Below are positions 12,477 to 23,574 of a stretch of DNA of 64,000 nucleotides, in pieces (position 1 is the stretch's first letter; each line of letters opens with the position of its first letter). The position numbers were made by a program, and so were the translations under genes. The notes beneath the pieces are model-generated. The model was given only the letters and a program-made list of their open reading frames with translations, ran no database searches and was not told the origin of the DNA. The DNA is from Manis javanica (lineage: Eukaryota; Chordata; Mammalia; Pholidota; Manidae), in NCBI RefSeq assembly GCF_040802235.1, contig NC_133165.1, positions 17,765,623 through 17,829,622 on the forward strand, given 5' to 3'.

Positions 12477-12492
12477 GGACGGCTGATTTTTT
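12477..12492. repeat. Target-site duplication, right copy (retrocopy A)
   Basis: Exact copy of 11121-11136, directly adjacent to the 5'-truncated end of the insert. Confidence 0.85.
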
Positions 12493-12789
12493 ATGTGTCA
12501 ACATTTTTAGAAGTTCTTTTTTAACATTTCATTTTATGCATTTTAATGTAAGCAAATTTTTTATTAACCCAAACAAAAATACTTGGAATAATTTGCATTT
12601 GATATGAAAGATACATATTTCTATTAAATAAAAGTTTTCCTGAAACATTTCTTTTAAATCTGCCGATCTTATATCCACAGGAAGTTGGCTTAAGACCTTC
12701 AGAATTTCTTAGTATTGGGAAGACTGTGATCCTTCTTCTCAGTCCCCACACTATCCAGCACTGTATATAATGCATCATTTTAAATTAAA

Positions 12790-13410
12790 AAAAAACAGGG
12801 TAACCAGACATTTGGTCAAACATTATTCTGGGTATATCTGTGAGTCGCTTCTTAGTGAGGTCCACATTTGAGTCAGTAGACAAAGTAAAGCAGCCTGCCC
12901 TCCCAAATGTGGGTGGCCCTCATCCAATCAGCTGTAGACTGGGGTGGAAGGAAAGCGCTGAGTAAAAGCCCACTCGTCTGGCCCAACTGCTGGGGATGCG
13001 ACAGTGGCCCTTCTGGTTCCTTTGCCTTTGGCCTTGGAACTTCCGTCATCAGCTTTTCCCGAGTCTCTGGCTTGCTGACTGCAGATCTGGGGGCTTCTCA
13101 GCCTCCATGGTCACATTAGCCAATTTCTTAAAATAAACCTTATATATATGTACATATGTGTGTGTGTGTGTGTGCATAAAATACTATACAGCAATACATA
13201 GTATCACTATATATATCCTATGCCATAATCATAGTATATAGTACTGCATATATATATGTATCTGTATAGTAGGGGTGTGTGTGTATAGTACTATAGAGAG
13301 AGAGAATTAGCAGGGGATCTCCAGAGAAACAGAATCAATAGGATCTTCTCTGTATATATAGATCTTACAGGTTCTGCCTCCCTAGAGAACCCTGACTCAC
13401 ACAATTCTCC
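12790..13410 (+). repeat. Old interspersed repeat with inverted terminal motif, family not assigned
   Basis: It runs from acatttggtcaaacattatt through gtgggtggccctcatccaat, gcctccatggtcacattagc and ttcttaaaataaacc into a TA/TG-rich tract (about 13140-13290). It then holds aggggatctccagagaaaca and, inverted, ccctagagaaccctgactca. I know this block order from common mammalian repeat copies but cannot give a secure family name. The open frame at 12907-13119 lies wholly inside it and is not a gene. Confidence 0.6.
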
Positions 13411-13589
13411 TGTAGTCAAACCCCCTTTTCTCACTGTAAGTTATTCAGGACATCCACACTCTCACATTCAAACTCCACTGTATCTTCCATAAGTCCCTAA
13501 TTTGCATTCCTTTTCCTTGCACAATGTTGTGCTAAAATTATCCTTTTGTTCAATTTAAGTAATATATTGAGTGAGGGTCTGCTCTTTCC

Positions 13590-13834
13590 TGCAAACTGTT
13601 TGAGGACAGATATAAAACAGTAAACTGGACAAAAAAGCCTACCCTGATACGACATATATTCACCGGGGAAAGACAGAAACAAGTCAAACAACACGAAAAT
13701 TGTATAATACGATAGAAAGTGCTACAGAGAAAATGAAAAAGAGGGAATAGAGAGTTGGTATGGAGTTTGCAATTTTAGATAAGGTTGTCAGAGGAGGGCC
13801 CATTGACATGGTGACATTTGAGAAAATATTGACA
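13590..13834 (+). repeat. Left part of an interrupted old repeat
   Basis: The text from about tgaggacagatataaaacag through gggaaagacagaaacaagtc, gatagaaagtgctacagaga and gacatggtgacatttgagaa follows a well-known old mammalian repeat in forward orientation. It resumes at about 14335 after the inserted LTR (ggtcagaggcagggaagagg, aagattttggcttttcttct). I do not name the family. Confidence 0.5.
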
Positions 13835-13835
13835 T

Positions 13836-14334
13836 GTTAGTTTCCTATTGCTACTGTAACAATTTATCACTAACTTCATGGCTTAAACCAACACACATTT
13901 ATTCTTTTACATTTCTTGAGGAAAGAAGTCTGAAATCGGTTTCACTGGGAGGAAATCGGGGTATCCGTAGGGCCGTGCTCGCTCCGGAGCCCCTAGGGAG
14001 AAGGTCTCGTTGCCCCCTCAGCCTCTGCTGATGCATTCCTTGGCTCACAGCTCCTTCCTCCACCTTCCAAACCAGGCTGTGGTGCTTGGCTCCAGTGGTC
14101 ATACTGCTTTTGTTCATCAAATCTCCCTCTGCATCATCGTACCAGTACACTCATGATTATATTTAGGTCCCATTTGGAGAATCCAAGATTATCTCCCCAT
14201 CTCAAGATCTTTAATTTATTACACCTAAAAAATCTCTCTGGCACTATAGGGTACCCTTTGAAGATTCCAGGGATTAGAAACTAGGTATCTTTTGGGGCCT
14301 TATTGAGCCTATCGTAGGCAGTAAAAGATCACCC
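13836..14334 (-). repeat. MaLR-like LTR inserted into an older repeat
   Basis: It begins gttagtttcctattgctactg and ends near cttattgagcctatcgtagg. In between are tcatggcttaaaccaacaca, gcattccttggctcacagct, ctccttcctccaccttcc and ctccccatctcaagatcttt, the layout of a MaLR-type LTR in reverse orientation. It separates two halves of an older repeat. The two short opposed frames inside are incidental. Confidence 0.6.
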
Positions 14335-14670
14335 CTTGACAATACATGGGGAGAGATCTTCTCATGCAGATAGACTGGCAACTGCAGAAGCCCTGAGAAA
14401 CACATGTTCTCGTGTACTCAACAAACAGCAAGGAAGCCAGCCCGGCTGAAAGGCCAAGAGCAAGCGGACAGCAGCAGGTGAGGTCAGAGGCAGGGAAGAG
14501 GGTCCAGAGGTGGAGAAGGTGGGCCAGTCGTTTCAGGTCTTAAGTCCATTGCAAAGATTTTGGCTTTTCTTCTGAGGTGAGAGGTAGCTGATAGGAAGAA
14601 TTCATCCAGTCGTTGTACTGGAAATGCTGAAACACCAAACTCTCCAGAATGTCTGTTTTCACCTAAATGT
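14335..14670 (+). repeat. Right part of the interrupted old repeat
   Basis: Continues the element broken at 13834, with blocks ggtcagaggcagggaagagg, gggccagtcgtttcaggtct and gattttggcttttcttctga in consensus order. Confidence 0.45.
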
Positions 14671-16435
14671 ATTAAAAAGCCTTCCAGTATAACAGTCAAG
14701 GGTTTCAGCTCTGCTCAATCTCCCTCACATAATGAGCCAGGGGCTTTCTCTTTACAACATTACTAACTGTTTGGATGTCACTGTCCACTGCCTTCTGTCT
14801 TTTGAACACTTGACTTAGAGGGCGCCTACGTAATTGAAGAGGAGTGGAAAAGTGAAGGGTAGGGAAAGAGGCAGTGTACATGGGGCCACCCAAACAGGTG
14901 TCAGCAAAGTCTCCAAGCACAGCGTATGACCTGGTCACATTCAGGCAGGTTTGACAGAAAACTCACCCCTGCAGGGACGAGAAGTGCTAAGGAGGCTCCC
15001 AGCCCCGGGAGCACAGTGAGCTCGCTCAGGCGGCACTGATGGCTGCAAACCTTGGCTCGTGTCCTAGGCTGCTCCCTCGCACAGCTGAAAGTGTTTGGCT
15101 GTCTCCCGGTGCTAGGATGTCTGATTTAGACTGCCAGTTTGAAAGTCAAAAGCTAAACCTTGTCTCTTTCTCTTTGCATTCCTATCACAACAGTCTAATT
15201 CTCTCCAAGCAATGTGCATGCTTTCTGCCTGACTCGGGAAGGATCACGTATGAGGAAGTTCGCACTTGCTACAACGCAGTGTCTCCCTGCACAAAGCATC
15301 TACACTCCCCTCTGCAGAGACTCTCTAATATAAGCAGCAGTCAAGGGACAAGACAAGTGAGAAGAGTCAAAATTAAAGACTGGAGAGTCGCCACGTGAGT
15401 CTGTACACTTACAGAGGTTTTCTAAAATCTTCAGAGGGGAATAGAAAACCTGTGAAATTAAAAGTTCCTCAATTGTTTGGATTTTTTCTTTCCCCTCGTC
15501 CCCAGACATGTTTTCTTCCCCTTCACATAGTCTCTGGGAGCATAGATAAACACACAGGCAATCGTAGGTGGTTCTTGCTGTAGGCCTAACCCTCAAGACC
15601 ATTTTAGGAGAGTGTTCTTTCTGTCTAGTAAACATTCAAAACAAAGCATGTGAGCAAACCTCAAACCCCGTACTTGGTTAGAGGCCTTCGTCTGACCCCC
15701 AGGTTTCCAGCAGAGCTTTGGCCAGTGCGCTGCATGGAGACTGTGCTGGTTGGGGTAGATGGGGTAAGTCTGAATGAAAGTGAAAAGAACTGGGTACGGG
15801 AGAAGAGGTAGCTTAGAAATGGTTCGTCTGGTCGCCACAAATATCAACCATTCACAATAGCTGCCGGCCTGCGGTTTCCACATGCCCTCTGCTGTCCTGA
15901 AGATCAAATATTTTACATTTTCAATGTGTAGATGACTCATTCAGTACTAACTCAGCAACATTTCTCAGCAGCTACTCAGGTGCCAGCCTCTTTTTTAGAT
16001 ACTGAAGCTGATGTTGTCATGTTTGAGCACACAGACACGGGGACTAACGTGAAGCATGGCAGCGTGGTCTGTGAAATCACTGCTTCCTAGGACTCAGCCA
16101 CTTTGGGATCTACTGCATGAACCTCCCTTTAAGTAGGTCTGTAGGCTACTCAATGCATAAAGTCTCAGTACCTTATGTGTAAAATGTGGAGACTAGTCCA
16201 GCAGCCTAACACTGAAGTCCTCGTAAAGGGTAACTACAGCCATGCATTCGAATGCTCACGTGAGAACAGACTCAAATGAAAATGAAGCATACGGTGCATA
16301 CGGGAAAGACAGAAAACTAGCCACAGAATGAAAGTGACATAAAGAAAGAAATACAAAGGACCAGGGAAAAAACAGCAGCAGTGGAATGAAAGACGAGCAA
16401 AGGAATGATATGTGTTATTAGTCACTGAGAAAGAG
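14671..16435. other. Gene-free stretch
   Basis: Several 60-119-codon frames lie here on both strands (for example 15039-15398 + and 15593-15940 -). They overlap one another, lack convincing splice pairs and resemble no protein I recognise. No repeat is assigned. Confidence 0.4.
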
Positions 16436-16439
16436 AAAA

Positions 16440-17566
16440 CACTGGAACAGGGTTAATGTTTAAAACTATAATGGCAGAGAAGATCCCAGAAATATAAAAA
16501 GACCCAAATCTACACATTAAAAGGGCTCAAAAATTATCTGAAAGACGTAACCTAAAGCAATCAATTCTGAGATATATATTAGCTAAAATTATTAGACCTC
16601 AAAGATGAAGATAAACTGAAGACATGCAGGCAAAATGCTCAAATAATTTATAAAGGTGTCAGACTTCTCAAAACATAAAAAAGCAAGGCAGCAGCAGGAC
16701 TTCATTTTTAAAAATTCAACAAAAGAAAGTGTGAACCAAAGTTTTTGTAGCTGGAAAAGTTGTCCTTCAAACAGCAAGGATATAAAACAAAGCTAAGAAG
16801 CATCTTTGATATATGAGGACAGGGAATCCCACGCCCGTCCACCCTGCCAGAGCGCTCCGGGCAGGCGGTGGTCCAAGAGCCTGCTTCACCGGGCACATCG
16901 CCACACCCACACCTTCCCATGGTGCTTGTGGCTGCTTTAAGCCTAGGATGGGTGCAGTGGTTATGACAGGAACCGTATGTGTCCCCTCAGACTACGAAGC
17001 CTAAAATATTTACTACCCGGCCTTCGATGGAACAACTGCTGCCACCCTCTGCCAACAAGAGGGTGAGCTTCACCCAATCAAATAATGAAGAAACCTTCAG
17101 CAAGCAACTGTAGGCAAGCACTTTAAAACATAGGCATATACTTTTGAGAGTAAAATAATGTTGGAGGTGAGAGTGGAAGACTAAAGTGCAACTCCTATAT
17201 TGTGATAAAGTAGAAATAATGCAACTGAAAACGGGAAATAGAAATTCTCATTGTATAGGCAACACCTGGCTGTCTAAGGTAAGGATACTCACAAAATATT
17301 GTCTAATGAAATTGATAACCTAGAGGGTAAAAGGTTAAATTAGGGACATTCAGAAGGGTTAAGTTCATGTTACCACCAAACATAAATATAGACCTTCCTG
17401 TATACCCTCCAATTTTTTAAAAGTAAAACAGGAAACTATATGCAACTCATAGAGCAAATACCTTGTAGAGCAGCACATGTAGTGAACAACTGCATGTGTC
17501 TCAAAGACTTGAGACCAAACATATCAGTCACAAAAACATTTTAATTGTGAATGGGTTTAATCCACT
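16440..17566 (+). mobile_element. Ancient L1 relic, ORF1/inter-ORF part
   Basis: A-rich sequence resembling an old L1 ORF1 and inter-ORF region: actataatggcagagaagat near 16465 and aaaagggctcaaaaattatc near 16520. The last bases before the LTR, gtgaatgggtttaatcc, match the start of ORF2 (the N-G-L-N motif). Many stops are present. A GC-richer segment at about 16820-16980 does not fit and may be a separate piece. Confidence 0.5.
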
Positions 17567-17567
17567 G

Positions 17568-17961
17568 CATTAGTTTGCTAGGGCTGCCATAATAAAACAC
17601 CACACACCAGGTGACTGAAACCACAGAAATACACTTCCCCACAGGTCCAGGCCTGGAAACCTGAGATCAGGCAGTCAGCAGGGCTGGTCTCTGCCGTGGC
17701 CTTTCCCGTGAGCTTGCAGACAGTCGCCTTCTCACTGTGTTCTTATGGGTCTTTCCTCTGCACATATGCATTCATGGTGTCTCTCTGGTGTTCTAATTGT
17801 CTCTTCTTATAAGGATACCAATCACATTGCATTAGGCCCCAAACCTTGCACACTCATTTTAACTTGATCTTCCCCAAAGCCTTGTCTCCAAATGCAGCCT
17901 CATTCTAAGCCCTGGAAGTTCATACTACGAATTTTGGGGAAACACAATTCAGCCTGACACC
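17568..17961 (-). repeat. MLT1/MST-type MaLR LTR inside the ancient L1
   Basis: In reverse orientation it shows all the standard MaLR blocks: ttagtttgctagggctgcca, cctgagatcaggcagtcagc, gcttgcagacagtcgccttc, ttcttataaggataccaatc and gaattttggggaaacacaat, ending cagcctgaca. It starts TG and ends CA. The flanking L1 text reads across it (N-G-L-N before, P-I-K-R after), so it landed within the L1. Confidence 0.85.
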
Positions 17962-20010
17962 TTTACCCATTAAAAGAAAAAATAATTTTCAAGTTGGTTT
18001 ACAAAATTAAACTTCACCCTTGGCCTATTCAAATTTGGAAGTTTAAACAAATTTTTGGAACTAGAAAAAGTTCTTTTAAAAAACTGAAAAGAAAAGCACC
18101 AGGCCTACATGTTTTCATAGGGGAATTCTACCAAACCTTCCAAGTCCTATTATTCTATAAGTTATTACAGAGATTGAAAATGAAGAAAAACTTCCTAATT
18201 CCCTTCATGAAGCAAGAATAACACTCTTACTTAAACCAGATGGACTGTACAAAAGGAAAAAAATTAAAGGTCAGTTGCAGTCATAAATACTAATAAAAAC
18301 TTTTAAAGAAAATATTAATAACCAGAATCTATCACACTAAGAATATAATACATGACCAAATAGGACTTAAAGGTTGGTTTAATATTAAAAATCTATTAAT
18401 ATTATATACTGTATTATTAAATCTAAGGGAAAATTTATGATATAGGTGCTGAAAATACATTAAACAAAATTCAACACCTATCTATTATTTTTTAAAAACC
18501 ATAAGAAAATAGGAATTGAGAAATAAACGATTTTATTATTGTGTGTGTGTGTATGTGTGTACCTTATTCCTTAAATTATTATCTTCTATAAATGGGATAT
18601 ACTACATGCATTCTACTATCTCTTATGTTACTGGATATTGTACTAGAATACTGGTCAATAAAATTAGACAAGAGAATATGAATGGATAGAGTAATACTAT
18701 CTCTATTTGCAGATGATGTAGTAGCATACCTGAAAGTCCCAGAGAATCAATGATACAACTAACTTACACAAAAGTGTTGGACTTCAGTGAAATAACAAAA
18801 TATAAAATTAATATACAAAAATCACTAACCTTCATATACACATATGATAAATCAGTACTAAGGTAGAGAAAAACCCATTTAAAATAGCATCCAATAGGAC
18901 AGAATACTTAAGAATCGATTTAGCACCAAATGTCTAAAATCTCTATGAAGAAAATATAAAACACCCCCAAAAGCCAGAAAAGTAGACTTTAAGAAAAAAT
19001 GGGAAGATATCCCCTGTTTTTGCATAGAATTCTACAACATAAAGATGTTAGTTCTTCCTCAATTAATTTATAAAATTAATGCATTCCCAATAAAAATGCA
19101 AATAAGCTATCTTTGCAGTTAGATAAATTTCTATTAAAATTCATACAGAAAAACAAACATTTGAGAGTAGCATGGAAAACATGGCTGAAGAAAATTACAG
19201 AGAGGACTGTCCCTGGTGGACACTAAAGCATGCTGTACAGAGTCTCTGTAATTAAGAGTGTGAGACTGGTACACAGATAGCAATGAGATCATGGGGTAGC
19301 ATAGAAAGTCCATAACTGGATGTAAATGTATACAGAAACCTCATATATGACGAAGACAGCATTTCAAACCCTCAGTAAAAAGGAACATTTTTAATGGTGC
19401 TGAGTCAACTAAAAAGCCATTTGGGAAAAAAAGATAAAATTAGATCAATATCTCAAACAAGTATAAACTCCAAATGGATTAAAAATCTAATTGAAAAAAT
19501 GGGAGAAAACACAGATGATTTCCTCTTTAACCTCATCATAGGGAGATGCTATGACTCAAGATTCAGAGGCAATAAGAAAAAAAGAGGCAAACTTGACAGC
19601 ATTTTTTCATTTGTTCAAAAAAATACAACATAAACAAAGTCTAGAGAAGACTAATCAGCTGGGAGAAACTATTCACAATACATACCACAAACACAGTGCT
19701 AATATCCCTAACATATAAAGAACTTTTCTAATTAAGGGGAAAAATGCAAAAACCTAACAAAAACACCAAAAAGATTCTCAGAAAGAGGTGATAGAAGAAG
19801 TTCTCCTCAAACATATGGAAAAGAATTGTTCAAACTCACTCATAATGAAGGGATGCCAAATTAAGACAACACTAAAATAACATTTTTCATATATCATACT
19901 GGAAAAAGTTTTTAGGTGCAACAGAACTTCCTGTAAGAGAGATTGCAGGGAAAAATTGCTGGTAAGAATGCAAAACACCAAGCAGAATAACAAAAGAAAT
20001 GATGGTGTAT
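17962..20010 (+). mobile_element. Ancient L1 relic, ORF2 part
   Basis: Successive degraded ORF2 blocks occur: cccattaaaag just after the LTR (P-I-K-R), a 'P-G-L-H-V-F-I-G-E-F-Y-Q' segment (18090-18140) equivalent to the PGPDGF-EFYQ motif of younger L1s, and gatagagtaatactatctct tttgcagatgatgtag (18686-18721) equivalent to the F-A-D-D catalytic motif. A C-terminal block at 19394-19633 includes K-W-I-K-N-L. It has many stops and internal losses and is clearly older than the L1s at 21.6 and 36.6 kb. Confidence 0.7.
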
Positions 20011-21084
20011 TGACCTGGCAATCACTGCTTTAAACTCTTCATTAACCCAGTTGTATTTTAACTGTTCTTTTTCCCACATGTAACTCAGGAGGGAAAATAT
20101 GTTCCCAGCCCAGGGCAAATAAACTTTGAAGCTGAAATCAGTCAAAGGGAGAAATAAACCGGGAGAAACCCTTTACTGCTTACAAGCAGTTGCCCCCTTC
20201 TGCTAGCCTGTATGTCTTGCGACCCAGCTGCAAAAAAGGACCCCACCCAACCTCTGCAGTCCAGATATGTCTTCACTCCCCCTTATAATCACCTATTGAT
20301 ATGGAGAGGGACTAAGGCCAGGTGAGAGATTCTGGAAACATTGCAATTTTACCCACACCACAACACTAGCTTTTTACCTTTGCTGTACTCATCATAGCAG
20401 GCTGCTTTGTCTAAAAGTTATCTTCAATTATCTTCTCCAGTACTTTTGGGGCTTTTTTTTTGAGTGTGTGAGCTATGTCATATATATCCTCCCAACTCGA
20501 GCTCCTAGAGACATGTCATCCACACTGAGAATTTTTGATTACCCAGAAATATTTTAAAACAAGAGATAAATATTATTTGGTAAAGTCATTTTGGTTTGGT
20601 GAATAGAGTGAAGCAAAAATATTGGGTTAGTTCTGATGTTTAATTTCCTGTTTTCTCTGATAATATATCATTCTGTGGTGAAGGGCAGAGGAACAAGGAT
20701 TATTTATTTATTTTTACTCAGCATAGCTCACATTGCTCCCAATATGCAGTCTAGAGCTGTCTAGAAATCTATAACAACTCCTGAAGTTCTTTCCTTGGGC
20801 CATACCATTCTTTGAAACCTATAATTTCCTAGTGTTGTGTGTCACATTCCTGTGCTCTTGCCCATGCTGAAGTGTTATCTACTGGACATGGTCAGTCATA
20901 AGTGATTAACTTTGGAATGACACGTTGGCAAGAATCATCCCTAGATTCTAATTTATATGGAGAGTTCTCTGTTTTTTGTCAGTTACCAACCAAACCATCT
21001 CCTTGTTTATAGTCAATATATATATGTTAGGACCCCTATGTTATAGTTATTAGTGCTAGTCACCAAATAAGAAATAACCTGTTC
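20011..21084. other. Gene-free stretch
   Basis: No exon or repeat is assigned with confidence. The sequence is AT-rich with scattered T-runs. Confidence 0.4.
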
Positions 21085-21089
21085 TTGTG

Positions 21090-21206
21090 GTAAGCTCCTA
21101 ACATTTTGGCATATTTATTATTGAAGGAGACCCCAGCCTTTCTTCACTGGTAAGCCCCCAACGTTGTGGCACATTTATTGCTGGAGGACCCTGTCTATCC
21201 TGACTG
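21090..21206. repeat. Imperfect tandem duplication of about 58 bp
   Basis: The block tggtaagctcctaacatttt ggcatatttattattgaagg at 21090 is followed by a second version, tggtaagcccccaacgttgt ggcacatttattgctggagg, at 21150. Both lead into a gaccc block. The two units differ at roughly one base in six. Confidence 0.8.
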
Positions 21207-21580
21207 GTATATGACTGGACTAACATAATGAAGTGCAGTGAACACAATGCTTTCCCTTCCAGGAACTAAAGGTCTGGTGGCAGAAAAGGAGAGTATACAA
21301 TTATGTCTGGATGAAATAAGCATTCAATAATTATTCATTCAACAAATAGCTGAGTGCCTGGTATGTTCCACCCAGAAAAATGGAGTGCAAAAAGGAGGTT
21401 GCAACCCTTTCTTTCTTATGCCTGTGTAAAGCATTATGAAGAAGGCTGAGATGGTGCTAAGGCATGTGATGGTTATGGTGCTAAGAAAGTCATGAAGTGG
21501 GGAAATTGAACTGGCTGGGAGACTCAGGAGAGGGTAACTGAAGAAACCAGACTTCTGTTGAGATATTAATAAAGAAAGTC

Positions 21581-22421
21581 AGGTGGAGCCAAGATGGCGG
21601 CGTGAGTAGAGCAGCAGAAATCTCCTCCTAAAACCACATATATTTATGAAAATATAACAAAGACAACTCTTCCTAGAAGACAGACCAGAGGACACAGGAC
21701 AACATCCAGACCACATCCACACCTGCGAGAACCCAGTGCCTCGTGAAGGGGATGAGGTACAAGCCAGTGCTCTGCGGGACCCGAGTGCCCCTCCCCCCAG
21801 CTCCCGGCAGGAGGAGAGGAGTCGGAGCGGGGAGGGAGAGGGAGCCCAGGACTGCTAAACACCCAGCCACAGCCATCCGCACCAGGGCACAGACACAGTG
21901 CATGCATGGGGTCCTGGATACTAGGGAAACAGGACAGTAACACCTGTGAGCGGGTCCCTGAGGCTGGCGCCCTGGGGACAAAGAAAAGTGAATGGCTCTT
22001 TTTTTTTTTTGCGAGTGCTTTTTGGAAGTCTTAAAGGGACAGGGACCCCAAAGCCGGATGGAAGCGTCCTGGGACACTTAGTCTAGCAGCAGGGAATTAG
22101 GGGAACTCTGGGTACTCTAACCCCCTGGGAAGCAGTGAGCACAGAGGCCCCTCATGGAGATAAACAGCCTCCCGGCCGCTCCCCCTCCAACGCAGCTGCA
22201 CCATATTGGAGCAGCAACCCGAGGCAAGCCACGCCTACAGCAACAGAGGAGATAAACTCCATAGCAGCAGGGCAGGAATCAGAAGCCCTGTCTGGGTGCA
22301 GCTGCCCAGCACAAGCCACTAGCGGTCGCTGTTCTCCCAGGAAAGGAAGGCCACAAACCAACAGGAAGGAAAGTTCTTCCAGCTGTCACTCATGCCAGCT
22401 CTGTAAACTATCTCTATCGCC
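21581..22421 (+). promoter_or_regulatory. L1-a 5' UTR (internal promoter region)
   Basis: GC- and CpG-richer leader starting ggagccaagatggcggcgtg and holding an internal T-run (21999-22010). By family knowledge an L1 5' UTR carries an internal pol II promoter with a YY1-type site (aagatggcgg) at its start. The YY1-like motif is visible here. Present activity is unknown. Confidence 0.7.
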
Positions 22422-23123
22422 ATGAAAAGGCAAAATTTCAGGCACACAAAGATCACAGAGTCAACACCTGAGAAGGAGACAGACCTAACCAATCTTCCTG
22501 AAAAAGAATTCAAAATAAAAATCATAAACATGCTGACGGAGATGCAGAGAAATATACAAGAGCTAAGGAATGAAGTCCAGAGGGAGATTACAGATGTCCA
22601 GAAGGAGATTACAGAAGTGAAACAAACTCTGGAAGGATTTATGAGCAGAATGGATAAGATGCAAGAGGCCATTGATGGAATAGAAACCAGAGAACAGGAA
22701 TGCATAGAAACTGACACAGAGAGAGATAAAAGGATCTCCAGGAATGAAACAATATTAAGAGAACTGTGTGACCAATCCAAAAGGAACAATATACATATTT
22801 TAGGGGTACCAGAAGAAGAGAGAGAAAAAGGGATAGAAAGTGTCTTTGAAGAAATAAATGCTGAAAACTTCCCCAAACTGGGGAAGGAAATAATCGAACA
22901 GACCACAGAAATACACAGAACTCCCAACAGAAAGGACCCAAGGAAGACAACACCTAGACACATAATAAATAAAATGGCAAAGATCAAGGACAAGGAAAGA
23001 GTTTTAAAGGCAGTGAGAGAGAAAAAGGTCACCTACAAAGGAAAACCCATCAGGCTATCATCAGGCTATCAACAGAAACCTTACAGGCCAGAAGAGAATG
23101 GCATGATATATTTAATGCAATGA
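22422..23123 (+). pseudogene. L1-a ORF1, C-terminally truncated
   Basis: An open frame of 233 codons starts ATGAAAAGGCAAAAT. L1 ORF1 proteins are RNA-binding chaperones, usually near 340 residues, with a coiled coil, an RRM and a C-terminal domain. Here residues of about 25-115 are rich in heptad-like E/K/I/L/M (coiled coil). The RRM begins around ILRELCDQSKRNNIHILGVP (residues of about 108-127). The frame is lost in the C-terminal domain: the DNA continues with recognisable C-terminal text (gggccttgaaccaaggatac, aaaccacctctacagggtat) after the stop. The product would lack much of the C-terminal domain and is presumably inactive. Confidence 0.9.
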
Positions 23124-23574
23124 AACAGAAGGGCCTTGAACCAAGGATACTGTATCCAGCATGATTATGATTTAAATATGATTGAGGGATTAAACAATTC
23201 CCAGATAAGCAAAAGTTCAGGGAATTTGCCTCCCACAAACCACCTCTACAGGGTATTTTAGAGGGACTGTTCTAGACGGGAGCACTCCTAAGACTAAACA
23301 GATGTCACCAGAGAAAATAGAATCACAGCAAAGAAAGCAGACGAACCAAATACTAACTAAAGGCAAAAAAATAAAACCAACTACCCACTAAAAGCAGTTA
23401 AAGGAAACACGAAAGAGCACAGAATAAAACAACCAACATATAAAGAATGGAGGAGGAGGAATAAGAAGGGAGAGAAGAAAAGAGTCTCCAGACAGAGTAT
23501 ACAACAGCTCAACATGCGAGCTAAGTTAGGCAGTAAGATACTAAAGAGGCTAACCTTGAACCTTTGGTAACCAC

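Noticed and set aside
12907..13119. 70-codon frame that looks protein-like
   Set aside because: It falls wholly inside an old interspersed repeat with known block order.
22319..23032. Minus-strand frame of 237 codons
   Set aside because: Antisense shadow of L1-a ORF1, hydrophobic only because it mirrors K/E-rich codons.
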